From Flaviaesturariibacter aridisoli (GTDB lineage: Bacteria; Bacteroidota; Bacteroidia; Chitinophagales; Chitinophagaceae), in NCBI RefSeq assembly GCF_004343705.1, contig NZ_SKFH01000001.1, positions 248,001-312,000 of the forward strand: a stretch of 64,000 bases of DNA, written 5' to 3'. Below the pieces are notes generated by a model. The model was given only the letters and a program-made list of their open reading frames with translations, was not told where the DNA came from and ran no database searches. Both the position numbers and the translations under genes were made by a program. Position 1 is the stretch's first letter. Every line of letters begins with the position of its first letter. Positions 1-8,259 of the stretch are shown here, in pieces.

Positions 1-135
1 GCTTGCGGACGGGTTTCTGCGGAATCGGAAAAGCTTGTACCTTGAGGAGTTTGCTTCACTTCGTTCGCAATGACGACCTACGGCCATCGCTGGCGTCAGC
101 AACTACAAACCAAAAACTACAAACTACAAACTGTT
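1..135. repeat. Intergenic repeat stretch at the window edge
   Basis: No gene is visible here. Positions 50-76 carry the phrase TTGCTTCACTTCGTTCGCA, which resembles a dispersed intergenic phrase I associate with Bacteroidota genomes. Positions 101-131 are near-tandem copies of the word CTACAAAC. On the minus strand this is GTTTGTAG repeated just after the stop codon of the DUF296 gene. The same word family follows rimM (24759-24846) and the LptF/G permease (58411-58443). Confidence 0.5.
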
Positions 136-591
136 CTACTGCGTCTTCCGAATCTGCAGTTCCTCCCACGGTGTCGTTCCATCTTTCTCCCGGGTGAATA
201 CGAGCGAAGGATCTTCCTGCAACACGATCTCGGCGGTTGTATAAATACGGTTGCCCTCGAGAAGGTGGCCGCCGATGGTTCGACCCGCGCTGTCGGCGAT
301 GGCGATGTGGAGGTGGGAGCCGTTTTTCGACAGCGTGCCGGTAAGGCTGACGATCTCGAAGTGGCCCGCGCCGCCGCTGCCTTCGGGCTGGTTGGCGAAG
401 CGGATGTGGTAGTCGGTGAGGCTGCCGGCGCAGGTAACGATCCAGCCGGCTTCGATCCCGTTGCGTTCGGCATACGACTGGAGCTCGCGCCTGAGGTCGG
501 CGCCGGGGCGAAGGCGGAGGGCGTGTGTTTTGTTCATGGCGGAGTGGCAGGAGAGCAGGGGGAGCAGCCCGATGAGCAGGTAGCGTTTCAC
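136..591 (-). CDS. PPC (DUF296) domain lipoprotein
   Basis: A single PPC/DUF296 domain fills most of the protein. The family's metal-binding signature is visible as GSHLHIAI followed by GGHLLEGN. I chose the GTG at 591 because it gives VKRYLLIGLLPLLSC, a lipoprotein signal whose lipobox LLSC puts the acylated cysteine at residue 15 of 151. The ATG at 537 would instead give a 133-residue cytoplasmic protein. PPC proteins are usually annotated as DNA-binding, so an exported version would need another role, which I cannot name. The gene is divergent from the lipoprotein gene at 684. Domain identity is likely; the start is less certain. Confidence 0.7.
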   Translation of the reverse strand: MKRYLLIGLLPLLSCHSAMNKTHALRLRPGADLRRELQSYAERNGIEAGWIVTCAGSLTDYHIRFANQPEGSGGAGHFEIVSLTGTLSKNGSHLHIAIADSAGRTIGGHLLEGNRIYTTAEIVLQEDPSLVFTREKDGTTPWEELQIRKTQ

Positions 592-683
592 CGCGTCAAG
601 GTAGCGAGAAAAAAAATTCGCGGGGCTGGTTACGTTTACTCCCGCTGCGGGGACCATATCGTATAGCAACAAAAATTACCGTT

Positions 684-1355
684 ATGAAATGCCCCTCCCT
701 CCTGACCGCCCTTTCCTTTGGAATTCTCCTGGCCAGCTGCTCGAAGTCGAAAGAAGACACGAACGGCGCCGCGTCGTTCGACTATCAACTGAAAGCCACC
801 AATCCCGCGGCTACGCTGGCCCGTGTGCAGGGCGGCACGCTTACCTGGACGGCCGGAACGGCGTCCGCACAGCAGATCAAGTTTGAGGCGAAACGCGCAG
901 GCAGCGAGGTGGAATACAGCCGCAGCCTGCAGCAGAGCGTGGACCTCTTCGCGGCCGCGCCGGTGTTGGGCAGCATCAGTCTGGAAGCCGGCACCTACGA
1001 CGAGGTGGAGTTCAAAGCCTTCCTTGCACCCAACGGGGCCACGCCCGCCCTCGAGCTGCAGGGGCAGTATGTATCGAACGGCGTCACGACACCCGTGCTG
1101 TTCCGCGCCAACGAGTCGGTGTTGCTCAAAGCCGAAAAGCACAACGTGACCCTCAGCGCCGCTACGGGCTACCAGGCCGTCACCCCGTTGAACCTCTCCC
1201 TGGGCACCTCCAGTATTTCCGGCAGCGCCTTCGACAACGCGGTTCGGAATAACGGCACGATCCTCATCACGGCTTCGGTGAACGGCACGCTGTACAACAG
1301 CATCGTCAACAACCTGCGCAGCAGCAGCCACGGTGAGGCCGGCTTCCATCGCTAA
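684..1355 (+). CDS. Hypothetical lipoprotein
   Basis: This 223-residue protein begins with a lipoprotein signal (lipobox LLASC, Cys19), so it should be an envelope lipoprotein. The rest is beta-rich, with Ser/Thr/Gly-rich strands and a segment from about residue 95 to 150 that reads like an Ig-type sandwich. I recognise no catalytic motif or named family. The upstream gap (592-683) is shared with the divergent DUF296 gene and holds TACGTTTA, one mismatch from the -7 consensus. A second lipoprotein and a TPR-CHAT protease follow on the same strand. Confidence 0.6.
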   Translation: MKCPSLLTALSFGILLASCSKSKEDTNGAASFDYQLKATNPAATLARVQGGTLTWTAGTASAQQIKFEAKRAGSEVEYSRSLQQSVDLFAAAPVLGSISLEAGTYDEVEFKAFLAPNGATPALELQGQYVSNGVTTPVLFRANESVLLKAEKHNVTLSAATGYQAVTPLNLSLGTSSISGSAFDNAVRNNGTILITASVNGTLYNSIVNNLRSSSHGEAGFHR

Positions 1356-1452
1356 CCTATGCCCGGCGCGGCTTCCAGCCAAATGCTTTATCTTTACCCG
1401 AACACCCCTGCCTACCGGCGGGGGTGTTGCGGCGAATCGCAACCTTCCGACT

Positions 1453-2226
1453 ATGAAACAGATTTTTCCCTTCCTCCTCCTGCTGCTGGCCTGCTCGCGC
1501 AAGCCCCAGGCCGATACGCCCGCCGCGCCCCTCAGCTACGGCGACTCGGTGCTGTTCCTGCGGCCCGGTACCGGCGAGACCGTCGTGGCGCCTGTAAGCC
1601 CGCAGCCCGGCCGCTATTCGGCCTTTCCCGAAGGACTGGAGATCGACGAGCGCAGCGGCGTCATCAATGTATCGCGCAGCGAGACGGGCCTGCGCTACCG
1701 GGTAGATTATGTGTCGGAAAGCGGCGCCACGGCCAGCACCTACGTGGTGCTTTCGGGCGTCAACTACGTGGACAAGTATTTCAATCTCGCCGCCGGCGAC
1801 AGCGTGCTGCGCCCGGTATACAACGCCGACCCGGCCCGCAGCCTTCCGGCGGGTTCTTTCGATGAAAGCCGCCTGGCAGCAGGACAAGGCTGCGCCGTGG
1901 CCACGGGCAACGGCAGCATCAACCTCGCCAAGACCCTTCGCGACGGCTTCCTGGGTGCCAGTCCGCAAAACGATGCCTGCAAGGAAGTGGAGATCGCCTA
2001 CACGCTCAACGACGGCAGCAGCCGCGCCGCCAATAAGATCAAGGTCAAAATCTACTACTACAACACAATGGCGGACGTGACTTCCGAGATCCGGCAAACG
2101 CTGCAGGAGCGCGAAGGAATGATCCTGCGCACTGCTTCGGCACCGTTGCCCGCATCGGCTACAACGGCCCGCGTTACCGGCCGTGCCAAGCCCCGCCCGC
2201 CCTGCATCATCATCATTGCGCATTGA
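1453..2226 (+). CDS. Hypothetical lipoprotein upstream of the CHAT protease
   Basis: The ATG at 1453 gives MKQIFPFLLLLLACSRK, a clear lipoprotein signal (lipobox LLAC, Cys14). The 257-residue product is a probable surface or periplasmic beta-rich lipoprotein with no family I recognise. Its last ten residues include four consecutive isoleucines, perhaps the product of drift near the gene end. It ends 23 nt before the preferred GTG start of the TPR-CHAT gene, or overlaps it by 4 nt if the TTG at 2223 is used, so the two are probably co-transcribed. An 8-bp hairpin (1401-1408 with 1421-1428) lies in its leader. It could supply a partner or sensor for the CHAT protein, but that is inference from position only. 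Confidence 0.6.
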   Translation: MKQIFPFLLLLLACSRKPQADTPAAPLSYGDSVLFLRPGTGETVVAPVSPQPGRYSAFPEGLEIDERSGVINVSRSETGLRYRVDYVSESGATASTYVVLSGVNYVDKYFNLAAGDSVLRPVYNADPARSLPAGSFDESRLAAGQGCAVATGNGSINLAKTLRDGFLGASPQNDACKEVEIAYTLNDGSSRAANKIKVKIYYYNTMADVTSEIRQTLQEREGMILRTASAPLPASATTARVTGRAKPRPPCIIIIAH

Positions 2227-2249
2227 CCGGAATTCCCGATCTTAGGCAG

Positions 2250-5000
2250 GTGCGTTCCGCCCTGCTCATACTGCTTTGCTCCCTGGGTATAACCACTGTT
2301 GCGCAGAACGGTACTTCCAACCATGCAGCCGGGTTGACCACTAACAGCAATACGTTGTTGCGGGCCGCTGATGCCGCCTACGGCCGGTCGATGGTTATGG
2401 AAGATGAAGACGCATCGGATGCGCTCGCCCGCACCGCCCTGGACAAATACCGGATTGCTTTACGGCAACCGGGTAACCCGGCCCCGCTGCAGGCGCAGGC
2501 CGCAACCCGTGCCGGCGAACTGGCGCAGTACTTTCGTTTAGAAGAAGAGGCCTTGCGTTGGTACCGCACGGTGATCGATCTGCCTGGCATTGCCGACTCG
2601 CTGCGCTTTCGTCCCCTGATCTTTTGCGGGATTATCAACTACGGCCGCAGCCGTCTCGACAGCGCCGAATACTACTTCGACGCCGCCGAACGGATCCAGG
2701 CTCGGTACCCTGCGCCTTTATCCGAAGCCCAGCGCCTGTATAACAACCGAGGCGCGCTTTTCTTCGCAGCGGGCAATTACCGGCAGGCGCGCAATTACTT
2801 CGAGCGGGCGCTGGAGTTGTTGCCCCGATCGAGCCCTTCGTACCGCGACCTCTTTGTAAATTACGAGAGCAACCTGGCGGCCATCCAGGTGCGCCTGGGT
2901 GAATACAACGATGCGCTGGCCCGTTACCGGCGCCTGCTGCCCTACGGCCTGCAGCTGACCGAGATCCGCAACAACATTGGGATCATTCACCTCCGCCAGG
3001 GCCGGGCGGCTGAAGCGCTCCGTTGGCTGGAACCCCTGCGCTACGACGATGCGCGCATGTCCGGGCTCTGGAACGACCGTGCCGAAGCCTGGCTGACGGC
3101 CGGCAATCGCGATCAGGCAAACGCCTGCCTCCGGTCGGCAATGGCCGAGGCGGAGCGCCGCCAGGGCACCGCGCCCCACGCCGAGCGCGGCCGCTCGCTG
3201 CGCCTCCGTGGCGACCTGAAAAGATCCCAGGGCGATCCGCGCGGCGCCCTTGATGACTACCAGGCGGCCCTCCACCAGTTCGACCCCGCATTCGTGTACC
3301 GTAGAAATACGGACAACCCGCAGCATTTCGCCGGGCTGTTTGCCTACCTGCCCTTTTATGAGACCTTGCTGGCCAAGGCCGGTACGCTGGCCGGGCTCGG
3401 TACAAGCGAAGGTGCCGATGCGGCATTGGATACCTATGCAGCGGCCTTCCGGCTCGCCGACTATGTAAGCCGCACCTACGACAACGACGAAGCGCGGCTG
3501 CTGCTGCAGAAAGCCAAGTATGGCGCGCACGGCGCGTCGATCGACCTTGCTTTTGCGCGCTACCGGCAAACGGGCGGGCGCCGCTACCTGGAGCAGGCGT
3601 TTTCTTTCGATCAGCAAAACAAGGCATCGCTACAAGTGCTGTACGAGCAGGAAGCCCGCGGTGGGAGCGGGGCCGACAGCCTCTGGCGCCAGGTGCGGCT
3701 ACTGCGTGCGGAGATCGGCCGGCTGTCGCTGCGGGCGCGGAGCGCCGACCCGGTGCAACAGGCCGCGCTGCGCAGCGAGGGTCGCCGGCAGGAGATCGGG
3801 CTCGAGCGGTTGCTGCGCAGGCTGCACGAGCGGCATCCCGGCGGCGCCGACAGCCTGCCTTCGGTGGCAGCGCTGCAGGCACTGTTGCCCCGGCAAACGG
3901 CGCTGCTGTCGTATCATTTCTCCGGCCGCCGGCTTACCGTATTTCTACTGTCCGGCAATCGTTTCGAAGGGAGGCAGGCGGAATTGTACCGCGGTTTTGA
4001 AGAGGACCTCCGCGCCTGGCAGGCGGCCTTACGCTCGGGCGGTCTTTTGCCGCAGGGAGCAGGCCAACGGCTGTATAGGCTTCTGTTGGCGCCGTACCGG
4101 CAATCGGAAAAACGCCTCTTACTCATCCCCGACGATGAATTGCTGTACCTCCCCTTTGAGTCGCTACCCACCGAAAGTGGGTACCTGGCGGAGCAGTGCG
4201 TGCTGCAATACGCCGCCACCACGGCCTTGCTGCGGCGGGGCGGGCCTGTGGCTCCGGGGCCGGTACTGACCTTTGCCCCCTTCTCGGCGGCTGGCTTCAG
4301 TGGCGGTCCGGTCAGCTTTTCGCGGTTACCTGCTTCGGCCTCCGAAACAGAATCAATGAAAGGCGCGGCTTTGACCGGCGCCGTGGCCAGCAAGGAACGG
4401 TTTCGCGCGCTGGCGGGCCGCTACCCGCTGCTGCACCTCGCCACGCATGCCGTGGCCAACGATTCGCTGCCCGGACTTTCTTACGTAGCGTTCGCGCCGC
4501 GGGGGCTTGCGCCCGATTCGTTCCTGCTCTATGCATCGGAAATATATGACCTGTCGCTGCCGCAAAACCGGTTGCTGGTGCTGAGTGCCTGCGAGACCGG
4601 TACGGGCGCGCTGGTGCGGGGCGAAGGCCTCTTCAGCCTGGGCCGCGCCTTTGCCTATGCCGGCTGCGCAAACCGGATCACAACCCTGTGGAAGGCAGAC
4701 GATGTATCGACTGCCGATATTCTGCGTCGGATGTACCGCTACCTGGAAGAAGGAAAGGACCCGGGAGCGGCGCTGCAGCTGGCCAAGGCCGCGTACCTCG
4801 CCGATCCTCAGGTGCACCCGCGGCGTAAGGCGCCGGCCTACTGGGCCCACCTGGTGTATACCGGCGAGTTGCCCGCCGAACGTCCGGCGCACTGGCTGTG
4901 GTGGGTGCTGGCCGACCTGTTGCTCGTAGGCCTCTCGATCGGGTTGCTACGGCGCCGGCGCAAACGGATCACTGCGCGAGCCGGCGGGCAGAACGGATAA
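2250..5000 (+). CDS. TPR-CHAT caspase-like protease, exported and membrane-anchored
   Basis: A large protein (916 residues from the GTG at 2250) with an N-terminal signal peptide ending VAQ, an array of TPR-like helical hairpins over about residues 40-380, a helical linker, and a C-terminal CHAT domain (Caspase HetF Associated with TPRs) over about 600-860. The catalytic pair is visible: His733 in HLATHA and Cys781 in LSACETG. A C-terminal transmembrane helix (about 881-900) is followed by RRRRKR, so the protease would face the periplasm with a short cytoplasmic tail. CHAT proteases cut or sense partners presented by the TPRs. The GTG at 2250 gives a clean signal peptide; the TTG at 2223 adds nine residues. 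The 3' end overlaps the convergent anti-sigma gene by 32 nt. Confidence 0.85.
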   Translation: MRSALLILLCSLGITTVAQNGTSNHAAGLTTNSNTLLRAADAAYGRSMVMEDEDASDALARTALDKYRIALRQPGNPAPLQAQAATRAGELAQYFRLEEEALRWYRTVIDLPGIADSLRFRPLIFCGIINYGRSRLDSAEYYFDAAERIQARYPAPLSEAQRLYNNRGALFFAAGNYRQARNYFERALELLPRSSPSYRDLFVNYESNLAAIQVRLGEYNDALARYRRLLPYGLQLTEIRNNIGIIHLRQGRAAEALRWLEPLRYDDARMSGLWNDRAEAWLTAGNRDQANACLRSAMAEAERRQGTAPHAERGRSLRLRGDLKRSQGDPRGALDDYQAALHQFDPAFVYRRNTDNPQHFAGLFAYLPFYETLLAKAGTLAGLGTSEGADAALDTYAAAFRLADYVSRTYDNDEARLLLQKAKYGAHGASIDLAFARYRQTGGRRYLEQAFSFDQQNKASLQVLYEQEARGGSGADSLWRQVRLLRAEIGRLSLRARSADPVQQAALRSEGRRQEIGLERLLRRLHERHPGGADSLPSVAALQALLPRQTALLSYHFSGRRLTVFLLSGNRFEGRQAELYRGFEEDLRAWQAALRSGGLLPQGAGQRLYRLLLAPYRQSEKRLLLIPDDELLYLPFESLPTESGYLAEQCVLQYAATTALLRRGGPVAPGPVLTFAPFSAAGFSGGPVSFSRLPASASETESMKGAALTGAVASKERFRALAGRYPLLHLATHAVANDSLPGLSYVAFAPRGLAPDSFLLYASEIYDLSLPQNRLLVLSACETGTGALVRGEGLFSLGRAFAYAGCANRITTLWKADDVSTADILRRMYRYLEEGKDPGAALQLAKAAYLADPQVHPRRKAPAYWAHLVYTGELPAERPAHWLWWVLADLLLVGLSIGLLRRRRKRITARAGGQNG

Positions 5001-5715
5001 ACGAATCGTCTACCTGGCGGTGGTACAGATGTGCGGGGTTGTTGCGGATCTTTTCAAGCAGCGCCAGCGCATCGCCGTAGCGCGTTACCCGTAGAAATAC
5101 AAGTGCTTTGTAGTAATCCGCGTCGTCGCTGAAGGGGGATGATTCAAGCTCCGTCAGGAACGACAATGCCGTAGACCATTCCTTCAGGTGCATGGCTGCC
5201 AGGGCGCCCCGGAGGTACTGATCCTTGGGAATTGCATCGGTGCCGCGCATCCGGTACGCCTGCTGCAGGTCGTCTACCACCTGCCGGTAGTTGCCGGCGA
5301 GGTACGGGGTGCTTTGGCGCGAGGCCGTGTCGCCGCCCCGCAGCTGCGTCGGCTCCCATTCCACGAAATGTTGTGCATATAAGGTTTCGGGGCCTGCAGC
5401 CGGCGCCATTAAGCGGGTTCCGATCCACGCGAGGAGCAACACCGCCGCGGCGGTGAGGCTATAGCGCAGCCAGGGCATGCGCCGGATGGTCGCCGTCGTT
5501 GTTGCGGCCGATTCGTGTTGCGATCGTGCCGAGGCCACCTGCTGCTGCAGCGCGCCCCAGTGCAGCGCCCGGGTAGCCAGCTGCAGGTTGTCGAGGCCTT
5601 CCCGGAGCGCGGCTTCCTGTTGCAGGCGCCCCTCGAGGGAACTACGCTCGCCTGCGTTCAGTTCTCCATCGAGGTAGCGTGCCAGCAGTTCATGATCGTT
5701 CTCAGAAAGGGCCAT
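4969..5715 (-). CDS. Membrane anti-sigma factor with periplasmic TPR-like domain
   Basis: The cytoplasmic N-terminus holds RYLDGELNAGERSSLEGRL, the typical helix of anti-sigma domains, but lacks the HxxxCxxC zinc motif of the ZAS class. A single transmembrane helix follows at about residues 83-101 after RRMPW. The remaining ~147 residues should be periplasmic and look like alpha-helical TPR pairs (for example AALAAMHLKEWSTALSFL). The start codon overlaps the end of the ECF sigma gene by 14 nt, so the two are translationally coupled. It probably holds the sigma at the membrane until the periplasmic part receives a signal. The neighbouring CHAT protease is an obvious candidate to deliver it. 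Family assignment rests on layout and the N-terminal motif. Confidence 0.75.
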   Translation of the reverse strand: MALSENDHELLARYLDGELNAGERSSLEGRLQQEAALREGLDNLQLATRALHWGALQQQVASARSQHESAATTTATIRRMPWLRYSLTAAAVLLLAWIGTRLMAPAAGPETLYAQHFVEWEPTQLRGGDTASRQSTPYLAGNYRQVVDDLQQAYRMRGTDAIPKDQYLRGALAAMHLKEWSTALSFLTELESSPFSDDADYYKALVFLRVTRYGDALALLEKIRNNPAHLYHRQVDDSFIRSARRLAQ

Positions 5716-6310
5716 ATAGGAGGTTTTTCAATTGTCGGGCAAGGGACGGTGCGGCTTCGAGTCGCTCCGCCAGTTTTTTAAGGCAGCGGACCTTCTTGTT
5801 GCGGGCCGCCTGCTCGGAGCCAAGGCCGGCTTCGTCGGCAAGCTCCTTCATGGATTTTCCGCCGTAATAGAAGCCGGTGAGCAGTGCGCGGCAGCCTTCG
5901 CCGGTGGCGGCCAGTACATCCTTCAGGGCGGCTGTGGCTTCCTTGTGCTCGAGCAGCGCCACTGTTCCTTCGTCAAGGGCGGGGCGATCGGCTTCGTAGC
6001 GTTCCGCGCGTCCTTCGGCGCGGCCGCGGCGGCGCAGCTCGTTGTACCACTTGTGGCGCGTCAGCACCGACAGGTAGGTGCGGATGCCCGCTTCTCCGCG
6101 GTAGCGGTCCTGCTGCACGCTGTACACAAAGGCCAGCACCACATCCTGGAACACGTCCTGCCCGTCGGCATAGGTGCCGCCGCCGGCCTGCACGAGGCGT
6201 GCCATCTCGTCGGCATAGAGCGCATACAGCCGGGCGATGCCCGCTTCGCTCCGCTGCCGGTTGCACAGCCATTCGAGAAGTTGCTGGTCGTTGATCGTGC
6301 CGCTTTTCAT
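5702..6310 (-). CDS. ECF-type RNA polymerase sigma factor
   Basis: A 202-residue sigma-70 family protein of ECF size. Region 2 is visible around DGQDVFQDVVLAFVYSV and RTYLSVLTRHKWYNEL. Region 4 is the helix-turn-helix around KSMKELADEAGLGSEQAARN. It would direct polymerase to a small regulon after release from the anti-sigma encoded directly downstream. The gene is preceded by a 45-nt spacer filled by a hairpin (6320-6349) whose T-tract points the other way. The region between domains 2 and 4 is longer than usual and rich in charged residues. Confidence 0.88.
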   Translation of the reverse strand: MKSGTINDQQLLEWLCNRQRSEAGIARLYALYADEMARLVQAGGGTYADGQDVFQDVVLAFVYSVQQDRYRGEAGIRTYLSVLTRHKWYNELRRRGRAEGRAERYEADRPALDEGTVALLEHKEATAALKDVLAATGEGCRALLTGFYYGGKSMKELADEAGLGSEQAARNKKVRCLKKLAERLEAAPSLARQLKNLLYGPF

Positions 6311-6319
6311 ATAGTACCC

Positions 6320-6357
6320 GCCGGCATTGGAGATGTAACCAGTGCCGGCCTTTTTTT
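6320..6357 (+). terminator. Intrinsic terminator on the strand opposite the sigma operon
   Basis: An 11-bp stem, GCCGGCATTGG (6320-6330) with CCAGTGCCGGC (6339-6349), contains one G-U pair and is followed by C and seven Ts. The T-tract orientation serves plus-strand transcripts only, yet all genes from here to 9816 are on the minus strand. The nearest plus-strand gene upstream is the CHAT protease ending at 5000. It also sits 10 nt upstream of the sigma start codon, so on the minus strand it becomes a leader hairpin. Confidence 0.75.
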
Positions 6358-6811
6358 ACCAGTTGCCCATCTGGTCGCGGTTAATCCGCTCGTTGTGTTC
6401 AAGGGGATGCTGGCGCCAGTCGGGGTCGTAGCGCACAAACCAGGAAAGCCAGAGGGCGCGCGAAAAGCGCATCAGGAAGGGCTGCAGGAAACCCAGCAGC
6501 ACACTGTTGAAGACCACCCAGTACAGGAAGCGGTTGTCGTGGAAGGAAAACCCGATGACGAGCCACCAGAGCAGGAGCGTGGCCACCGACAGGAAGATAC
6601 CGATGAAGTAGCTTACGTAGCCGGTGCCGTAGTAAAAGCCCACCTCGATATCGGTGATCTGCCCGCACACAGGACAGTGCTCGTGCATTTTCATCGTGCC
6701 CTTCAGGCGAAAGCTGAGCGGGCGCTCGAAGAGCTTGCCCTCGCGGCAGCGCGGACAATAGCATCCGAAGACGGTGGCCCAGTAGCCGCGGTGGGGTTTG
6801 GCTCCGCTCAT
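6356..6811 (-). CDS. DUF983 membrane protein
   Basis: A 151-residue DUF983 protein. It starts with a treble-clef-like zinc site, CYCPRCREGKLFE and later CPVCG (four cysteines in two CxxC pairs), followed by two or three hydrophobic segments (about residues 55-80 and 85-110). DUF983 proteins are small inner-membrane proteins of unknown function, common in Bacteroidota. It starts 3 nt after the murF stop codon, so it is in the murF transcription unit. Its TAA stop overlaps the T-tract of the plus-strand terminator at 6351-6357. Confidence 0.85.
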   Translation of the reverse strand: MSGAKPHRGYWATVFGCYCPRCREGKLFERPLSFRLKGTMKMHEHCPVCGQITDIEVGFYYGTGYVSYFIGIFLSVATLLLWWLVIGFSFHDNRFLYWVVFNSVLLGFLQPFLMRFSRALWLSWFVRYDPDWRQHPLEHNERINRDQMGNW

Positions 6812-6814
6812 AGT

Positions 6815-8098
6815 TTAGATGTAGTCCAATACTTTTTCCATACCTGTGCTCCGCGAGCCCTTCACCAGGAAGCTCGTGTTCCGGTAGCCCTGTTGGCGCA
6901 GCCATTCACCGGCCTCGCCGGCTGTGGCAAAGCGCCGGAAAGGATGGTCGATCTTTTGAAAATCGCCGCCCACCAGCAGCACCTCCGTCCAGGGATGCTG
7001 CCCGATGAGCGCGGCGAGGCTGCTGTGTTCGTGCAGGCTTTCCGGACCGAGTTCGGCCATCGCGCCGAGCACCAGCACTTTGCCCGAACCGCTGGCGCGG
7101 GCGAAGTTCTCCACGGCCAGCTTCATGCTGCTGGGGTTGGCGTTGTAGGCGTCGAGGATGATTCGGTTGGAGCCTTTCTCCACCAGCTGCGAGCGGCTGT
7201 TGGAAGGGGCATAGCCTTCGAGGGCTGTGCGGATCGCTTCTTCGGGCACCGCAAAATGGCGACCCACGGCCACCGCCGCCAGCACGTTGGGCAAGTTGTA
7301 GCTGCCTACGAGCTGTGTGCGCACCGTGCCTTCAAAGCCTTTTTCAAATGCAACGGAAAGAAAGGGATCGGCCTGCGCGACGGTGCCGGTGTAGTCGGCG
7401 TTGCTGCTGCCGTAGGTGATCACTTCGGGGATACCGCGGCTCATCTCATGGAGGTAGTCGTAATCCGCCATAATGAAGGCGCTGCCGCCCGCCGCGCGGA
7501 GGTGGTCGAAGAGCTCGCCCTTGCCCTTGCGCACGCCTTCCTCGCCGCCGAACCCTTCGAGGTGTGCCTTACCGCAGTTGGTGATGAGGCCGTGCGTTGG
7601 CTGCGCATAGCGGCAATAAGAGGCGATCTCCTGCTGGTGGTTGGCGCCCATTTCGATGATGGCGTACTCTGCGTCGTCGCGGATTTTGAGAATCGTCAGC
7701 GGGACGCCGATGTGGTTGTTGAGATTGCCTTCGGTAGTATAGGTGCGGTAGCGGGCCGACAGCACGGCATGAATGAGTTCCTTGGTGGTCGTTTTGCCGT
7801 TGGAGCCCGTGATGGCCAGGAAGGGGATGCGGAACTGGCGGCGGTGCTGCGCGGCGAGGTCCTGCAGGGCCTGCAGCACGTCGGGCACGAGGAAGGTCTT
7901 GCCTTCCACCGCGTGCTCGGCCTCATCGATCACGCAGGCGGCGGCGCCGGCGGCGAGCGCTTGCGGCACAAATGCGTTTGCGTTGAAATTGGGGCCTTTC
8001 AGGGCGAAAAAAAGATCGCCCTCTTTTAGCTTGCGGGTGTCGGTTTGCACCGAAGGGTACCGGCGATACAGTTCATAAAGCGCTTCGATCTGCGACAT
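6815..8098 (-). CDS. murF: UDP-N-acetylmuramoyl-tripeptide--D-Ala-D-Ala ligase
   Basis: MurF adds D-Ala-D-Ala to the UDP-MurNAc tripeptide, the last cytoplasmic step of peptidoglycan precursor synthesis. The protein has 427 residues, normal for the family. The N-terminal uridine-binding domain is followed by the ATP-binding P-loop GSNGKTTTKE (98-107), then NNHIGVPLT and the C-terminal Mur ligase domain containing DAYNANPSSM. A -7 box TACCTTTG lies only 4 nt before the ATG, which suggests a leaderless message. It is transcribed away from gldJ and leads into the DUF983 gene. Confidence 0.96.
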   Translation of the reverse strand: MSQIEALYELYRRYPSVQTDTRKLKEGDLFFALKGPNFNANAFVPQALAAGAAACVIDEAEHAVEGKTFLVPDVLQALQDLAAQHRRQFRIPFLAITGSNGKTTTKELIHAVLSARYRTYTTEGNLNNHIGVPLTILKIRDDAEYAIIEMGANHQQEIASYCRYAQPTHGLITNCGKAHLEGFGGEEGVRKGKGELFDHLRAAGGSAFIMADYDYLHEMSRGIPEVITYGSSNADYTGTVAQADPFLSVAFEKGFEGTVRTQLVGSYNLPNVLAAVAVGRHFAVPEEAIRTALEGYAPSNSRSQLVEKGSNRIILDAYNANPSSMKLAVENFARASGSGKVLVLGAMAELGPESLHEHSSLAALIGQHPWTEVLLVGGDFQKIDHPFRRFATAGEAGEWLRQQGYRNTSFLVKGSRSTGMEKVLDYI

Positions 8099-8102
8099 AG
8101 CT

Positions 8103-8110
8103 CAAAGGTA
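8103..8110 (-). promoter_or_regulatory. murF -7 box, leaderless spacing
   Basis: On the minus strand this reads TACCTTTG, the Bacteroidota TAnnTTTG consensus, ending 4 nt before the murF ATG at 8098. A start site at the usual distance would fall on or beside the start codon. The box overlaps the TAATGGG word repeat at 8107-8140. Confidence 0.6.
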
Positions 8111-8204
8111 ATGGGGTAATGGGATAATGGGTGATGGGGGAATGTGCGTTTGCCTTAAAGGATGGTCGGTCCCTTTTACCAATTAGCCCATGGGCCAATC
8201 CACC
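8107..8204. repeat. Inverted word-repeat spacer (TAATGGG family)
   Basis: The left arm 8107-8140 holds four near-copies of the word TAATGGG. The right arm 8174-8204 carries the inverse words (ACCAATTAGCCCAT). The arms could fold into a long imperfect stem. The element lies between gldJ and murF. Confidence 0.5.
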
Positions 8205-8212
8205 GACAAACA

Positions 8213-8238
8213 AAAAGCCTCCCGGGTGGGAGGCTTTT
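8213..8238 (-). terminator. gldJ terminator
   Basis: An 11-bp perfect stem, AAAAGCCTCCC (8213-8223) with GGGAGGCTTTT (8228-8238), loop GGGT. On the minus strand it ends in Ts, 21 nt after the gldJ stop. It can act in both directions. Confidence 0.85.
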
Positions 8239-8259
8239 CTATGAAAGACAGTATGCTTG

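Noticed and set aside
5732-8029. A 765-codon plus-strand open frame across the sigma, DUF983 and murF genes
   Set aside because: It is antisense to three well-supported minus-strand genes and has no recognisable domain. Such shadows are expected in GC-rich DNA.
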